Shown: positions 33,865 to 44,280, counted from the stretch's first letter. The stretch is DNA of 64,000 bases from an uncultured Eubacteriales bacterium (GCA_934446475.1 CAKSEH010000001.1:209591-273590); one strand, 5' to 3'. Program-made: numbers and translations. Notes: a model not told the origin generated them from the letters alone.

Positions 33865-35613
33865 TTGGGCACTCTTTGCGTCGATTTCGGCAGCACCTTT
33901 ATCAAATTCTTTGTTTTAGAAAATGACAAAATCATTTTTTTCGAAAAAACCGAATTTCCGAAGCCCTGTATAGCTAACGGTATTCGGTATGAAGTTTCTT
34001 TAGGAAGCATAAACGACGCAGTTTACGGTATATTCAAAAAAACGGAGAATTTTAAGATAAATAAATTTTTCTGCTGCGTTCAAATGCACGGATATATTTT
34101 AAGAACCGAAAGCGGGACCTTCTCAAACTATGTTTCCTGGAGAGATAAAAGCGGAGATATTACCCTTGAATCGGTTAAAAATATAGATTTCTCAAAAAAC
34201 GGAACAAGCCTTAAAAGTAATTTGCCGGCAGTAAAACTCGCAGGATGCCCGCCTGCGGAAAAAAGTGTTTTTTTCACATTAGGTTCTTATATAGCCTATC
34301 TGCTGACAGGAAAAAACACAACGCATAAGACCGACGGCTGCGCAAGCGGTTTTTTTTCTTCGGAAACACTAAAGCCTGCGATTACGGTAAAAAATCTTAT
34401 TTTGCCCGAAGTTACCGACGGTGTACTGCAAATCGGAGAATACAACGGTGCTGCGGTGTTCTCTCCTCTCGGAGACCATCAGACGAGTTTCTTGGGCAGC
34501 GGAGCGGGAAACTCTGCATACCTTCTCAACATAGGCACCGCAACTCAAATATCAACCGTTGATGACAAAGAGTTCCGACCCCCCGAATTCAACGGAAATG
34601 CCGTGTTTGAAAGGCGCCCGTATTTCGGCGGCAAATATTTGCTCACCGTATCCGGTCTCACGGGCGGACAGAAGTTGTCTGAGGAAACTGCGAAAGCAGA
34701 ATTTACAGAAGAAATTTTATCTGTCCTTAAGATCCTGCCGCATAAAAGACGTGTTTTGCTGGGCGGAGGCGGCGCAGAGGCTGTTTTTGAACCTCTAAAG
34801 AAAAAACTCAAAAATTACGATATTGAATGTTATCTTTTAAATGAAAATATAGGAGCAAGGGGACTTAAAATGATAAGTAACGCAAAAAAGGCACTTTCGG
34901 GGACTATGTTAAGCGAGGTCTGCTTTCCGAATTTTCCCGTAATTCTTAAAAACAATAATATAGATTTTATGATAATCGACAATGAACACGGCGCATTCGA
35001 TTATGCGTTTCTTTCCTCTGTCATAACCGTCTCAAGACTTGTGGGGCTTTCGGTTATAATGCGCCTGCCCGATAACAACAGAAAAGATATAACAAAGCTT
35101 GTCGATATGGGAGCGGAAGGTTTTTTGCTCCCTATGACAGATACCCCGGAACAGATAAAACGGGTAGTTGACTTTGCAAAATATGCACCCGTAGGGCACA
35201 GAGGGATATCGACCAACCGTGCGCACACTCTTTATAACCCTCCGCCGATAAAGGAATATATGATATCGGCAAACGAAAGGGTTAAAATTTACGCTCAGAT
35301 AGAGACGGCGGACGGCGTTAACAATATTGACGGCATTTTAGGGGTTGACGGCGTTGAGGGTGTGTTTGCAGGACCTAACGATTTATCCTGCTCGCTTGGC
35401 TGCATAGGAAACTCCGAGCCTGTTAAAGCGGCTCTTGAAAAAATATCTGCAGCCGCAAAACGGCATAACAAAACCTGGGGTATTATAACAACCTCAAGGG
35501 AACTTATAGACTGCGCCGTTGAAAACTCGGTTGATCTGATATCTTACGGAAGCGAAATAAATATGTTAAATGATTCCTGCAGAAACCTAAAGAAAAATAT
35601 TTACGGATTGTAA
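33865..35613 (+). CDS. Fusion of an FGGY-type sugar kinase with an HpcH/HpaI aldolase
   Basis: 582 residues in one uninterrupted frame. Residues 1 to about 340 are an actin-fold carbohydrate kinase, like sedoheptulokinase or rhamnulokinase: VDFGSTFIKFFVL (phosphate 1), VQMHGYILRTESG, LLNIGTATQIS (phosphate 2) and LLGGGGAEAVFEPL (adenosine). Residues about 345-582 are a class II HpcH/HpaI aldolase: FMIIDNEHGAFDYAFL with the base His, VIMRLPDNNR, GAEGFLLPMTDTPEQ, YAPVGHRGIS, YAQIETADGVNNI and VFAGPNDLSCSLG. The kinase half is shorter than usual (FGGY proteins have about 480). Together they would phosphorylate a ketose or keto-acid and split it. The start is a TTG (33865) after GGTCGGGTGAG. The AraC gene is divergent. 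Substrate unknown. Confidence 0.8.
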   Translation: MGTLCVDFGSTFIKFFVLENDKIIFFEKTEFPKPCIANGIRYEVSLGSINDAVYGIFKKTENFKINKFFCCVQMHGYILRTESGTFSNYVSWRDKSGDITLESVKNIDFSKNGTSLKSNLPAVKLAGCPPAEKSVFFTLGSYIAYLLTGKNTTHKTDGCASGFFSSETLKPAITVKNLILPEVTDGVLQIGEYNGAAVFSPLGDHQTSFLGSGAGNSAYLLNIGTATQISTVDDKEFRPPEFNGNAVFERRPYFGGKYLLTVSGLTGGQKLSEETAKAEFTEEILSVLKILPHKRRVLLGGGGAEAVFEPLKKKLKNYDIECYLLNENIGARGLKMISNAKKALSGTMLSEVCFPNFPVILKNNNIDFMIIDNEHGAFDYAFLSSVITVSRLVGLSVIMRLPDNNRKDITKLVDMGAEGFLLPMTDTPEQIKRVVDFAKYAPVGHRGISTNRAHTLYNPPPIKEYMISANERVKIYAQIETADGVNNIDGILGVDGVEGVFAGPNDLSCSLGCIGNSEPVKAALEKISAAAKRHNKTWGIITTSRELIDCAVENSVDLISYGSEINMLNDSCRNLKKNIYGL

Positions 35614-35646
35614 AAATCGAAAGCTGAGTTTTTACTTGTGCCAAAT

Positions 35647-35688
35647 AAAAACGGAATGTAAAGCCACGTGTTTTTACATTCCGTTTTT
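35647..35688 (+). terminator. Terminator after the kinase-aldolase gene
   Basis: AAAAACGGAATGTAAA pairs with TTTACATTCCGTTTTT, then a T-rich run. Confidence 0.92.
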
Positions 35689-35928
35689 CATTTTTATTTT
35701 TCTCTGCGCAGCAGCGTCCCCGAACGATATTTTTTCAGCATATCCCTGCTCAGTAGTTTACTGATTTTTTCTTTAAGCCGACAGACAATATGCTATACCC
35801 CCAATCGTCGGCTTAAGGCGGTTGATAATAGACCCTACTTTGCCTTAAGCTGTGGATTTTCGTTGCATTTTCACCAACCGGCATTGTAAAACCTGAATTC
35901 TTTGTCAAATGTCATAAAAGTTTTCCAC
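35689..35928. other. Non-coding gap before the RHS gene
   Basis: About 240 bases with two copies of TTAAGC(C/T)G-like words but no gene, RNA or clear repeat that I recognise. Confidence 0.3.
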
Positions 35929-35957
35929 TTTACTATTCATATTTTATCTGTTATAAT
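35929..35957 (+). promoter_or_regulatory. Promoter of the RHS gene
   Basis: TTTACT (35929-35934), 17-base spacer, TATAAT (35952-35957), about 70 bases before the start. Confidence 0.65.
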
Positions 35958-36035
35958 TGACCTAAGGGAAAATATGGTAATTATTCGGTATAGTCTGTTT
36001 TCCCCGATATTAAATTAAGAAGGAAGATGAGCAGT

Positions 36036-39000
36036 ATGAGAAAAGGCATTTGTAAACAGTTTATCGCCGTTATGCTTTCGGTAGCGATGGCAGTAACGGC
36101 ATTTCCGTCAGTGGCAGTGACCGTAGATACTGCCTCAATTCCCATTGACGCTGTTGTGCGCAGCGATCTCGCAGCGAAGGATAACACAACAGAAGAACCA
36201 TACGAAATTTGTGAGCTTAAAGAAAAACGAAATCAAAACACAAAACATTTCCTTATGAGCGACGGCAGCATAAAAGCCTGCGTTTATTCCGACAGAGTTC
36301 ACTATCTTGAGAACAATATCTATAACGATATTGACAATACTCTTGTTGAAGATGAAAGCGGAAAATATTATACAAACAATAAAAACAGCGTTAAAGTAAA
36401 ACTGCCGCAGGACTTTAACGATAATTATGTTGAATATTCAAACGACAGCGGTTATGTAAAATTCAAGCTTTTGGGTTCTGCAAATAAGAAAATCAAAAAA
36501 ATAACGGACACCAAAAGCAAAAATAAAGTCAAAGATATAACACAGCCGCAAAAATTGAATTCCGCAGCGATTTTTAAATCGGTAAAAGCCGATGTTGACA
36601 TTCGGTATGATGTTTCGGGCAACAAGCTTAAGGAAACAGTAATTCTTCATAAAAAAACCAAAAATTCCTTTATATTTGACATAAAAACCTCAGCGGCAAA
36701 CGCCGTACTTAACGAGGATAATTCGGTAAGTTTCTTTGATGAGAGCGGAGCCGAGCTTTATATTATCGACAGTCCTTATATGGCTGACAGCGCCGGTGTG
36801 TGCAGCCGTGATATAACTGTAAATCTGATACCGACAGCCGACGGATATAACCTCACCTACTCCCCGTCTTACGAATGGCTTTCGGATAAGGACAGAAAAT
36901 ATCCGGTTTATTTAGACCCCACGATTTCCGATGTATTGGATGATCAATACAGCTCATTCGACGATACATATATTTCAAGCGGGGCAAGCGCCGCCAACAA
37001 TTACTCTTTCAGTCACTATGTAAATGTCGGTACATTCTCAAATAATAATCAAACCGAGATAAGGCGGGGTCTTGCATATTTTGAACTGCCCGGCGAGATT
37101 GCCGAAAGCGATATCGTTGTTTCGGCAGTACTGCATTTCGGTCTTGTAAGCGGCACCCATAACAATTACGTGCAGATAAATCTTCACGAATTGACTTCTC
37201 CCTTTTCAAATCTTGATGTAACCTGGAATAATCAACCCTCATATAATGCCGAGAGAGTAATCGATTACTCAGCCAATCGGACGAAAAACACATATAATTA
37301 CGATGACGGTTCTGTAGCTTATACGGAAGAATACGATGCTTACGATATAACATACCTTGCAAGAAAATGGCAGCGTGGGCACGCAAATTACGGTCTGCTC
37401 TTTAAGCTTGCGGACGAGAGCCTTCCGGCAGGAAATAATGTTCAGTATTATTCCCAGGACCGTTACTATGACTGGTACTCAAACTATTTGACTCCTCCTA
37501 TGGGCAATTTTTCCAAGAGGCTGATAATCAACTATCGAAGCAGCGTAGGTCTTGAGGATTATTGGAGCTATTCAACGCAGGATATGGGCATTTCGGGTAC
37601 GGGATATGTGAATAATTATACCGGGAATTTAACCTATTTGCATAATGACGCATCAATAGGTTCAAACTTGATTTCGGTCAACGCAACACACGTTTATAAT
37701 TCCGAGCTTTCCGGAAATTTCAACTTAAACTCGTACTATACCCCGTCGGTTCGTGGTAAATACGGCAACGGTTGGCGGCTTAATCTTGTGGAAAAAATTA
37801 TTGATTTCTCGGATGACTCCGATTTCACTTTTGACTATATCTATACCGACGGCGACGGGACCGAACATTATTTTTACCAAACGGAAGACGGAACGGTTAA
37901 GGATGAGGACGGTCTCGGTTATACGCTTGCAGCCGTAAACGAGACGGTTGACTCGGGCACCGTTTCCATTAAATATCAAATAACAACAAAAGACGGCACT
38001 GTAATGAAGTTTGACAGTGCAGGATATCTGCGCCGAATAATTGATACAAGCAACAACACACTGAGCCTTAACTATACCATAGGAACGGCTCAGCAAGGCA
38101 GATACCTTACTTCGGCGGTAACGTCGTCGGGCAAGAGCATAACGTTTTCTTATACTTATGACGGCGATTATATGTATCTTTCCTCAATAACAGATAACGC
38201 CGGCAGGGTTACGGGGTATTATTATACCGACTATAATCTGACGCAAATTCAGTATCCGGATAATACAAGCGCATATTTTGAATATGACCGTGGAAAACTC
38301 ATCCGTGTTTCTCCCCCTTGTTCACAAAGTATAAATTATACATATTATCTGAAAAATCCCCTTGCCCCGGCTCAGTCTAAATACGGCAGGATACATACCG
38401 TATATAACAGCGCTTACGATTCGGGGTCGAAGGTTATAGGCAATGTTGACACATATGTTTACAGCAGCGCCCAAACTGTTATCACAGACAGCCGCAACAG
38501 AAGCGTCACCTATCAGTTTGACACTTTCGGAAGACTGATTTCCGCTGTGGATGATGAAAACAACACATTTTCAACTCAGTATAATGCAAACAAGCATACC
38601 TCTTCGGAGATCTTCAAGAACAATAAGCCGCAAATATCATCGGGAACTGTATCCTATGCGAATAATCTTCTTAAAAACGGTTCGTTTAATAACTATATGA
38701 ACCATTGGAGCACCTACGGCAATGCCGAACATTTCGGTCATACAAACAATTCCGGTATAATTGATGATGACCTCCTCGTAATTTACAATTGGGAACAGAC
38801 AGCAGACAGTGCATTTGAACAGTCCGTTCAAACCGACGCAGGCGGAACATATACCCTCTCGGCATATGTCAGTTTGCAGGACTTAATATCTCCCGATAAA
38901 GGCGCTGCTGTCGAAATAATTACCTCATCGGGCAGGCATTTATTCTCCGAATATCTTACCGGAACCGGCATTGGTGTCGATTACGGATATGAACTGCTTA

Positions 39001-42000
39001 CCCTTACCTGTGAGCTTAACGCCGGTGAAAGTATAACCGCAGTAAGGGTTGGTATGTATAACTCAAACGGTATAATGTATATAGATGCTGTGCAGCTTGA
39101 AAAGAGCGATAAAGCAGGACCCTATAATATGCTTGAAAACAGCAGTTTTGAGAAAATCGACAGCTACGGCAAACCTGTGGGCTATGAGATTTTCGGCGAT
39201 AACAGTTATGTAGAAAGTATTACGCAGAAAAAGTTTGACGGTGCAAGATCGGTAAGACTTTCACCGGAATATAACGGACAGTCTGCTATGTTAAACACGA
39301 TCAACGGATATTTCAGTTCAGGCACATACGTCATCGGATGCGCTGTTGATTCATACTTTGCAACAAACGGTCAACCTATGGGCGGAAGTTTTGAAATAGA
39401 AATTATTTTCTATAACTACAACGATATTGTAAAATCCGAAACCATTATGCCGGACAGATATGTTGACGGCTGGCAGCTTGTTTCAAGGCCGATATTTGTT
39501 CCGGATAGGTTTAGCAGCGTACATATATACCTCATTTGCTCGTATTCCGCAGGCTATGCCTTGTTTGATTCGCTTTTCCTCTACAAGGATACGGCGCAAA
39601 GCTACACCTATGATAAAAACGGAAATGTTATGAGCACTGTGGATTTCGCAAATCAGAATTCAAGCTTTAACTATTCAAACAATTCCGTTTCAAGAATATT
39701 AAATCCCACAGGCAGCGGTTATGATTATTACTACGATAATAATAAAAATTTAAAATATGCTTTCAGCAGTTCGGGACTGCAGTATGATCTTTCTTATGAC
39801 GGTCACGGTAATGCTACAAGCTCGATTATAAAATATAACCGCTACGCTTCCTCAATAAAAGAAGAAACTTCATATTACATCATATTAAAAGACGGCGATA
39901 AAGCGCTTACCCATTTGCAAAATAACGCATCCGACCCCGAGTATGTTCAGTCAAACAATTTTGATCAACTTGATTCCCAAAAATGGCAGCTCGAAAGATC
40001 TTCCGACGGATACTATTATATTCATCCGAAAGGAAACAAACAAAAGTCGGTGCGATACAGCGAAAGCGAATACTGTAAACTGCACCTCGTGAGCCATACC
40101 GGTGCAGATAATCAGAAGTTCGGCATAGAACTCAACGAAGATCACTCCTTTATGCTTGTGCCTAAAGGAGCGGATAATAATAAACGGCTGACGGTTGCGT
40201 ATCCTTACAACCAGGATTATATAACGCTTGAAACCGCAAGCTCAAATGAAGACCATTATTTCGGCTGGTATTTTATGCCTGAAACAAAATATCCGTCCGC
40301 CACGGATACTTTGGAAGACGGCGGCGTTTATCAAATAAAAACAAGGTACGGCGGAAAGTATTATTCCATAGAGACTCCGGCTTATAATAACACAACTCTT
40401 TTAAGGCAGAATAAAAATATAAACGGAGACCACCAAAAGTTTATTATAAAGCGCCACGGAGATACGCAGTACTATACATTAAGCCCGTTAAGTCAGCCGG
40501 ATAAACTCTTAACCTTAGCGGACACTGCCGAGTCGTCGGATAATATGTTTTATATTCATCTTTCGGATGATACCGTAAATGACAGAAAGCTTTTCAGCTT
40601 TGTTTCATATGCATCCGGCAATATGTATGTCATTAAGCCGAAAAGCTATGCCAATCATCTTATTAACTCGAGTTATGCCTGGGATCCTTATTATATGTTC
40701 TCAAGCCCCTACTCAAGCGAGTATGAATCTGCGGTTTACCTTGAACGGGCAGACCGTATCACTTCCTCCGCTGCTTACTCCTCAAACGGCGAGGAACTTA
40801 TAAGCGTTACGGATAGTCTGGGCAATAAAACAAGTTACACATATTACAGCGATAACGGTCTTATGTCATCGTCAACCGACGCAAACAACAATACCGTCAC
40901 ATACGGTTATGAGTACGACCGAAACCGCTTAAGCAGTGTGAGAGCAGGCGGAAATATAGTATATTATCGCTATAATACCGGATTTACACCTGTAACCGCC
41001 ATAGAGTCACCGAGCGGCACTTATTATAACTTTTATTATGACAGCTTCGGAAGAAAAAGCAGAATAATACTACCGGATTCAACGCTCAGCTCATATGTAT
41101 ACAAGGATAACTACACCGATCTGTTATCCCGTATGAACTACGGAAACGGAGATTACATAAGCTATAGTTATGACGACCGTGACCGTCTTACCGCCTTTTC
41201 ACAAAACGGTATAACCGCTGCTCAGTACACTTACGACCGCCAAAGCAGGGTCTCCACAGTAAGCGACCTTATAACAAACGTTATAACCTCATTTAAGTAT
41301 GACTTTATAGGCAGGATACTTAAACTAAGCTCTACAGACGGTCAGAAGCTCTCCTTTGATTACGACAGATACAACCGTATAAAAGCTTCCGGCTGGAGCC
41401 TCAGCGGAGTTAAAAATCTCCTTACGGAGTATGTATATGGAAACGAATCTTCAGATCAAAAGGTTGACCTTATCTACGGAATAAAGCAAAACAATACAAA
41501 TTCCGTAAGTTACTCTTATGACAGCCTTATGAGGCTTAACAAGCGAACTCTTAACACAACGGTTCCCTATGTTACTTCTTACGGTTATTTAGAGGGCGCT
41601 TCTCCGGGTACTGCCACAACAACGATAAAAACAGTTAAAAACGGAAACGATGCGTGGTCGTATACATATGATGCGGTAGGCAACATTACGAGCATCTCGA
41701 AAAACGGAATGGTTTTGGAAAGCTATGAGTATGACGCATTAAGCCAGCTTGTAAAGGTGACAAAGGGCAGCGATGTCTATACTTACACCTACGGCTTAGG
41801 CGGAAACATTCAGTCCGTAAAGAAAAACGGAGAAGTTATAAAGTCATATGCTTACGGAGACAGTGAGTGGAAAGACCTTCTTACACAGTATAACGGAGAA
41901 GCGATAACCTATGACGAAATAGGCAATCCTTTAACTTACCGTAACGGCTATGCTTTCACCTGGTCAAACGGCAGACAGCTCACAGCCGTTACAAAAGACG

Positions 42001-43190
42001 AAAACGCCGTTGCAAATTATGTTTATGACGGCGAGGGCAACAGAATATCCAAAACCGTGAACGGAGTAACCACAAATTACTACTATATGAACGGTGTTTT
42101 AAGGGCTCAGAAGACAGGAAGCGAGTACATAATCTTCCTGTATGATGAAAACGGCTCGGCTTACGGAATACTTGTAAAAAACGGCGAACAGGAAACAACT
42201 TATTATTACATTTTCAACGCTCAGGGAGACATAATAGGTATAGTTGACGAAAACGGCGATACCGTGGTAGAATATACCTATACAGCCTGGGGCGAAATTG
42301 AAAGCATAACAGGTTCTCTTGCCGATACCTTAGGCCAAAAGAATCCCTTCAGATACCGTGGGTATTATTATGATTCCGAAACAGGGCTCTACTTCCTTAA
42401 ATCAAGATACTATGACCCCGTTGTGCAGAGATTTTTGAATGCGGATAGCGTTATTTCCGGAACAGGAGAATCTGTGCTCGGATACAACTTATTTGCTTAT
42501 TCTTTTAATAATCCCGTCAATATGAATGATGCCTCAGGTAATTGGCCGAAGTGGGCAAAAAAATTTGTTGCAGCCGTAGCAGTCGTTGCCGTTGTGGCAG
42601 CAGTTGCGGCAGTTACTGTTGCAACTGCCGGAGCAGGAACTGCAATAGCAGCAGTTGCTATAGGTGCTGCAAAAGGTGCTGCAATAGGATTTGCTGTAGG
42701 GGCAGCTACTGGTGCGGCAAGTGGTGCAATTAGTCACCGAATATCAACAGGTAGTTGGAGTGGTGCTGGCGAAGCAGCTCTAAACGGTATGGCGGATGGT
42801 GCTTTAAGTGGTTCTATTAGCGGCGTTATAACAGGCGGAGTAACCGGCTACTCAAATTATTCAAGTGCCGCAAATTTCTTAAAAAGTAATGGCGCCAATC
42901 CAAAAGAAGTTCTTTCATCGTATAAAGGAACTCCCAAAGTGCAAACACTTAAAGCAGATACAACTGCATATAGAACCTGGGGTGGGACCACCCAAGAATT
43001 AGGTCACTGGGTATCTCCTAACAATTACGGTTCAAGCGCACGAAACTTGTTGTCGCTACCGACAGGTAATACAATGACCCATACATCCTCCTTCTTACTT
43101 CCAAAAGGAACAACTGTACTGTCCGGAAGAGCTGCACCATTATTTGGACAATCCGGCGGTGGTGTACAGTGGTGGATATCTGTATTGTGA
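36036..43190 (+). CDS. Secreted RHS-repeat protein with a TNT-like C-terminal toxin domain
   Basis: About 2384 residues. A signal peptide (KGICKQFIAVMLSVAMAVTA) opens it. A DNRLRE-type beta domain follows near 300-480 (DTYISSGASAANNYSFS, VTWNNQPSY). Two carbohydrate-binding-like domains start at LLKNGSFNNYMNHW (about 875) and MLENSSFEKIDSYG (about 1030), and a ricin-type lectin region spans about 1280-1570 (QKWQLE, NQKFGIE, HQKFIIK). YD repeats run to about 2100, then the RHS core NPFRYRGYYYDSETGLYFLK-SRYYDP near 2105. An Ala/Gly-rich membrane-like stretch leads to the tip (about 2300-2387), whose GHWVSP and APLFGQSGGGVQWW resemble the TNT NAD-glycohydrolase family. It resembles WapA-type contact toxins. 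An ATG at 36027 is possible, but GGAAG spacing favours 36036. Confidence 0.9.
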   Translation: MRKGICKQFIAVMLSVAMAVTAFPSVAVTVDTASIPIDAVVRSDLAAKDNTTEEPYEICELKEKRNQNTKHFLMSDGSIKACVYSDRVHYLENNIYNDIDNTLVEDESGKYYTNNKNSVKVKLPQDFNDNYVEYSNDSGYVKFKLLGSANKKIKKITDTKSKNKVKDITQPQKLNSAAIFKSVKADVDIRYDVSGNKLKETVILHKKTKNSFIFDIKTSAANAVLNEDNSVSFFDESGAELYIIDSPYMADSAGVCSRDITVNLIPTADGYNLTYSPSYEWLSDKDRKYPVYLDPTISDVLDDQYSSFDDTYISSGASAANNYSFSHYVNVGTFSNNNQTEIRRGLAYFELPGEIAESDIVVSAVLHFGLVSGTHNNYVQINLHELTSPFSNLDVTWNNQPSYNAERVIDYSANRTKNTYNYDDGSVAYTEEYDAYDITYLARKWQRGHANYGLLFKLADESLPAGNNVQYYSQDRYYDWYSNYLTPPMGNFSKRLIINYRSSVGLEDYWSYSTQDMGISGTGYVNNYTGNLTYLHNDASIGSNLISVNATHVYNSELSGNFNLNSYYTPSVRGKYGNGWRLNLVEKIIDFSDDSDFTFDYIYTDGDGTEHYFYQTEDGTVKDEDGLGYTLAAVNETVDSGTVSIKYQITTKDGTVMKFDSAGYLRRIIDTSNNTLSLNYTIGTAQQGRYLTSAVTSSGKSITFSYTYDGDYMYLSSITDNAGRVTGYYYTDYNLTQIQYPDNTSAYFEYDRGKLIRVSPPCSQSINYTYYLKNPLAPAQSKYGRIHTVYNSAYDSGSKVIGNVDTYVYSSAQTVITDSRNRSVTYQFDTFGRLISAVDDENNTFSTQYNANKHTSSEIFKNNKPQISSGTVSYANNLLKNGSFNNYMNHWSTYGNAEHFGHTNNSGIIDDDLLVIYNWEQTADSAFEQSVQTDAGGTYTLSAYVSLQDLISPDKGAAVEIITSSGRHLFSEYLTGTGIGVDYGYELLTLTCELNAGESITAVRVGMYNSNGIMYIDAVQLEKSDKAGPYNMLENSSFEKIDSYGKPVGYEIFGDNSYVESITQKKFDGARSVRLSPEYNGQSAMLNTINGYFSSGTYVIGCAVDSYFATNGQPMGGSFEIEIIFYNYNDIVKSETIMPDRYVDGWQLVSRPIFVPDRFSSVHIYLICSYSAGYALFDSLFLYKDTAQSYTYDKNGNVMSTVDFANQNSSFNYSNNSVSRILNPTGSGYDYYYDNNKNLKYAFSSSGLQYDLSYDGHGNATSSIIKYNRYASSIKEETSYYIILKDGDKALTHLQNNASDPEYVQSNNFDQLDSQKWQLERSSDGYYYIHPKGNKQKSVRYSESEYCKLHLVSHTGADNQKFGIELNEDHSFMLVPKGADNNKRLTVAYPYNQDYITLETASSNEDHYFGWYFMPETKYPSATDTLEDGGVYQIKTRYGGKYYSIETPAYNNTTLLRQNKNINGDHQKFIIKRHGDTQYYTLSPLSQPDKLLTLADTAESSDNMFYIHLSDDTVNDRKLFSFVSYASGNMYVIKPKSYANHLINSSYAWDPYYMFSSPYSSEYESAVYLERADRITSSAAYSSNGEELISVTDSLGNKTSYTYYSDNGLMSSSTDANNNTVTYGYEYDRNRLSSVRAGGNIVYYRYNTGFTPVTAIESPSGTYYNFYYDSFGRKSRIILPDSTLSSYVYKDNYTDLLSRMNYGNGDYISYSYDDRDRLTAFSQNGITAAQYTYDRQSRVSTVSDLITNVITSFKYDFIGRILKLSSTDGQKLSFDYDRYNRIKASGWSLSGVKNLLTEYVYGNESSDQKVDLIYGIKQNNTNSVSYSYDSLMRLNKRTLNTTVPYVTSYGYLEGASPGTATTTIKTVKNGNDAWSYTYDAVGNITSISKNGMVLESYEYDALSQLVKVTKGSDVYTYTYGLGGNIQSVKKNGEVIKSYAYGDSEWKDLLTQYNGEAITYDEIGNPLTYRNGYAFTWSNGRQLTAVTKDENAVANYVYDGEGNRISKTVNGVTTNYYYMNGVLRAQKTGSEYIIFLYDENGSAYGILVKNGEQETTYYYIFNAQGDIIGIVDENGDTVVEYTYTAWGEIESITGSLADTLGQKNPFRYRGYYYDSETGLYFLKSRYYDPVVQRFLNADSVISGTGESVLGYNLFAYSFNNPVNMNDASGNWPKWAKKFVAAVAVVAVVAAVAAVTVATAGAGTAIAAVAIGAAKGAAIGFAVGAATGAASGAISHRISTGSWSGAGEAALNGMADGALSGSISGVITGGVTGYSNYSSAANFLKSNGANPKEVLSSYKGTPKVQTLKADTTAYRTWGGTTQELGHWVSPNNYGSSARNLLSLPTGNTMTHTSSFLLPKGTTVLSGRAAPLFGQSGGGVQWWISVL

Positions 43191-43205
43191 TAGGGAGATA
43201 ATGTA

Positions 43206-43511
43206 ATGAAGAAAAATAACTTATTTATTTACTTGTTAGTTGACATATTGGATTGTGCAGAAAAAGAAAAAAACGCAATAATTGAAGGGAAAGAATCTTT
43301 GTGGAATTTGGAACAAATACAAAAAGTCGTTGTTCCTGAAATAAGCGAATTGTTATCGCATACAAATAAAGGTGAAATTTATTTCAAGTACGGAAAGAAA
43401 CAAAGGCTTTTGGAATCATCATATTTGATAACAGATTCCTTAAATGATTTATCTCATACTGCTTTAGGCGAATGTATTTTGAAATTACAAAACCTTTATG
43501 ACTCCTTATGA
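43206..43511 (+). CDS. Candidate immunity protein for the RHS toxin
   Basis: 101 residues, acidic-to-neutral and helical, with no recognised family. It starts 15 bp after the RHS stop with AGGGAG upstream, has a different codon and base use from the RHS body (AT-richer), and no signal peptide. A small cytosolic gene directly after a polymorphic toxin tip is the standard place for the cognate immunity protein, and that is the only basis for the call. No similarity to the known TNT immunity factor is evident by eye. Confidence 0.6.
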   Translation: MKKNNLFIYLLVDILDCAEKEKNAIIEGKESLWNLEQIQKVVVPEISELLSHTNKGEIYFKYGKKQRLLESSYLITDSLNDLSHTALGECILKLQNLYDSL

Positions 43512-43531
43512 GATATTAGAGCACGCAAGGG

Positions 43532-43578
43532 GCGGTTCCGTGCGTTGCAGCACAGAATAACACAGCACACGGAACCGC
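43532..43578 (+). terminator. Hairpin after the immunity gene
   Basis: GCGGTTCCGTG pairs with CACGGAACCGC, with outer CACGCAAG/CTTGTG; it probably ends the RHS transcript, though the T run is short. A fragment of the same sequence (CGGTTCCGTG) recurs near 44313. Confidence 0.6.
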
Positions 43579-43677
43579 TTTATGCTTGTGTACATAATAG
43601 ATGTGATTAGTCAAAAATAAGACCATTTGAAGCCATATTCGAAAGGCATAGATATTGAAAGACTTTAAGGAGAAGTT

Positions 43678-44280
43678 ATGGAATTGTTGATTATTGCCGC
43701 CATAACAGCGATTATTATAATAATTGCAATTATTTTAAAAATCACTATAGAACCTGGGAAATTCACGATAGAACCGGGAAATCGGTATGCAGGCAGACTG
43801 GGTGAAATTGCAGCAACAAATGAGATAAAAACGGTTCTCCGTGACGGTGATCAACTTTTTACAAATGTTGAAATTTCTTTTGAAGGTAAACCTACGGAAC
43901 TTGATAATGTGATTGTAAACAGGTTCGGTGTATTCATTATCGAGGTAAAAAATTACAAAGGTCGTCTTTATGGAAATGAAAATGATTATGAATGGCGAAA
44001 ATACAAGAGCGACGGCTACGGTAATACATTTGTAAAGGAAGTTAAAAATCCAATAAGGCAGGTAAAACGCCAGGTGTATATTCTTGCCAAATATTTGAAT
44101 TACTATGGTTCATATGTATGGGTTGAGGGATATGCATTACTTATGCAGGGCAATAGCCCTGTACAAAGTACATATGTACTTTCTGACATAGATAATGTTG
44201 ACCGTGCCATTCATACCCCCCGCAGAAATCGACTGACAAAACAGCAAATTGCTTCTGTTGCAAAGCTTTTATGCAGATAA
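43678..44280 (+). CDS. NERD-domain protein, membrane-anchored
   Basis: 200 residues. An N-terminal membrane helix (LLIIAAITAIIIIIAIIL, residues 3-20) is followed by a nuclease-related NERD domain: GRLGEIAATNEIK, then ELDNVIVNRFGVFIIEVKNY with the D...ExK nuclease-like motif. The family is linked to DNA processing in varied contexts; the substrate is unknown. It stands after the RHS-immunity pair and before tRNA-Leu and may be part of the same accessory island. GGAGAAGTT precedes ATG 43678. Confidence 0.8.
   Translation: MELLIIAAITAIIIIIAIILKITIEPGKFTIEPGNRYAGRLGEIAATNEIKTVLRDGDQLFTNVEISFEGKPTELDNVIVNRFGVFIIEVKNYKGRLYGNENDYEWRKYKSDGYGNTFVKEVKNPIRQVKRQVYILAKYLNYYGSYVWVEGYALLMQGNSPVQSTYVLSDIDNVDRAIHTPRRNRLTKQQIASVAKLLCR

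Noticed and set aside
42534..42737. Cysteine-rich frame opposite the RHS tip linker
   Set aside because: It is the antisense of the Ala/Gly-rich GCN codons, which gives Cys/Ser by chance.
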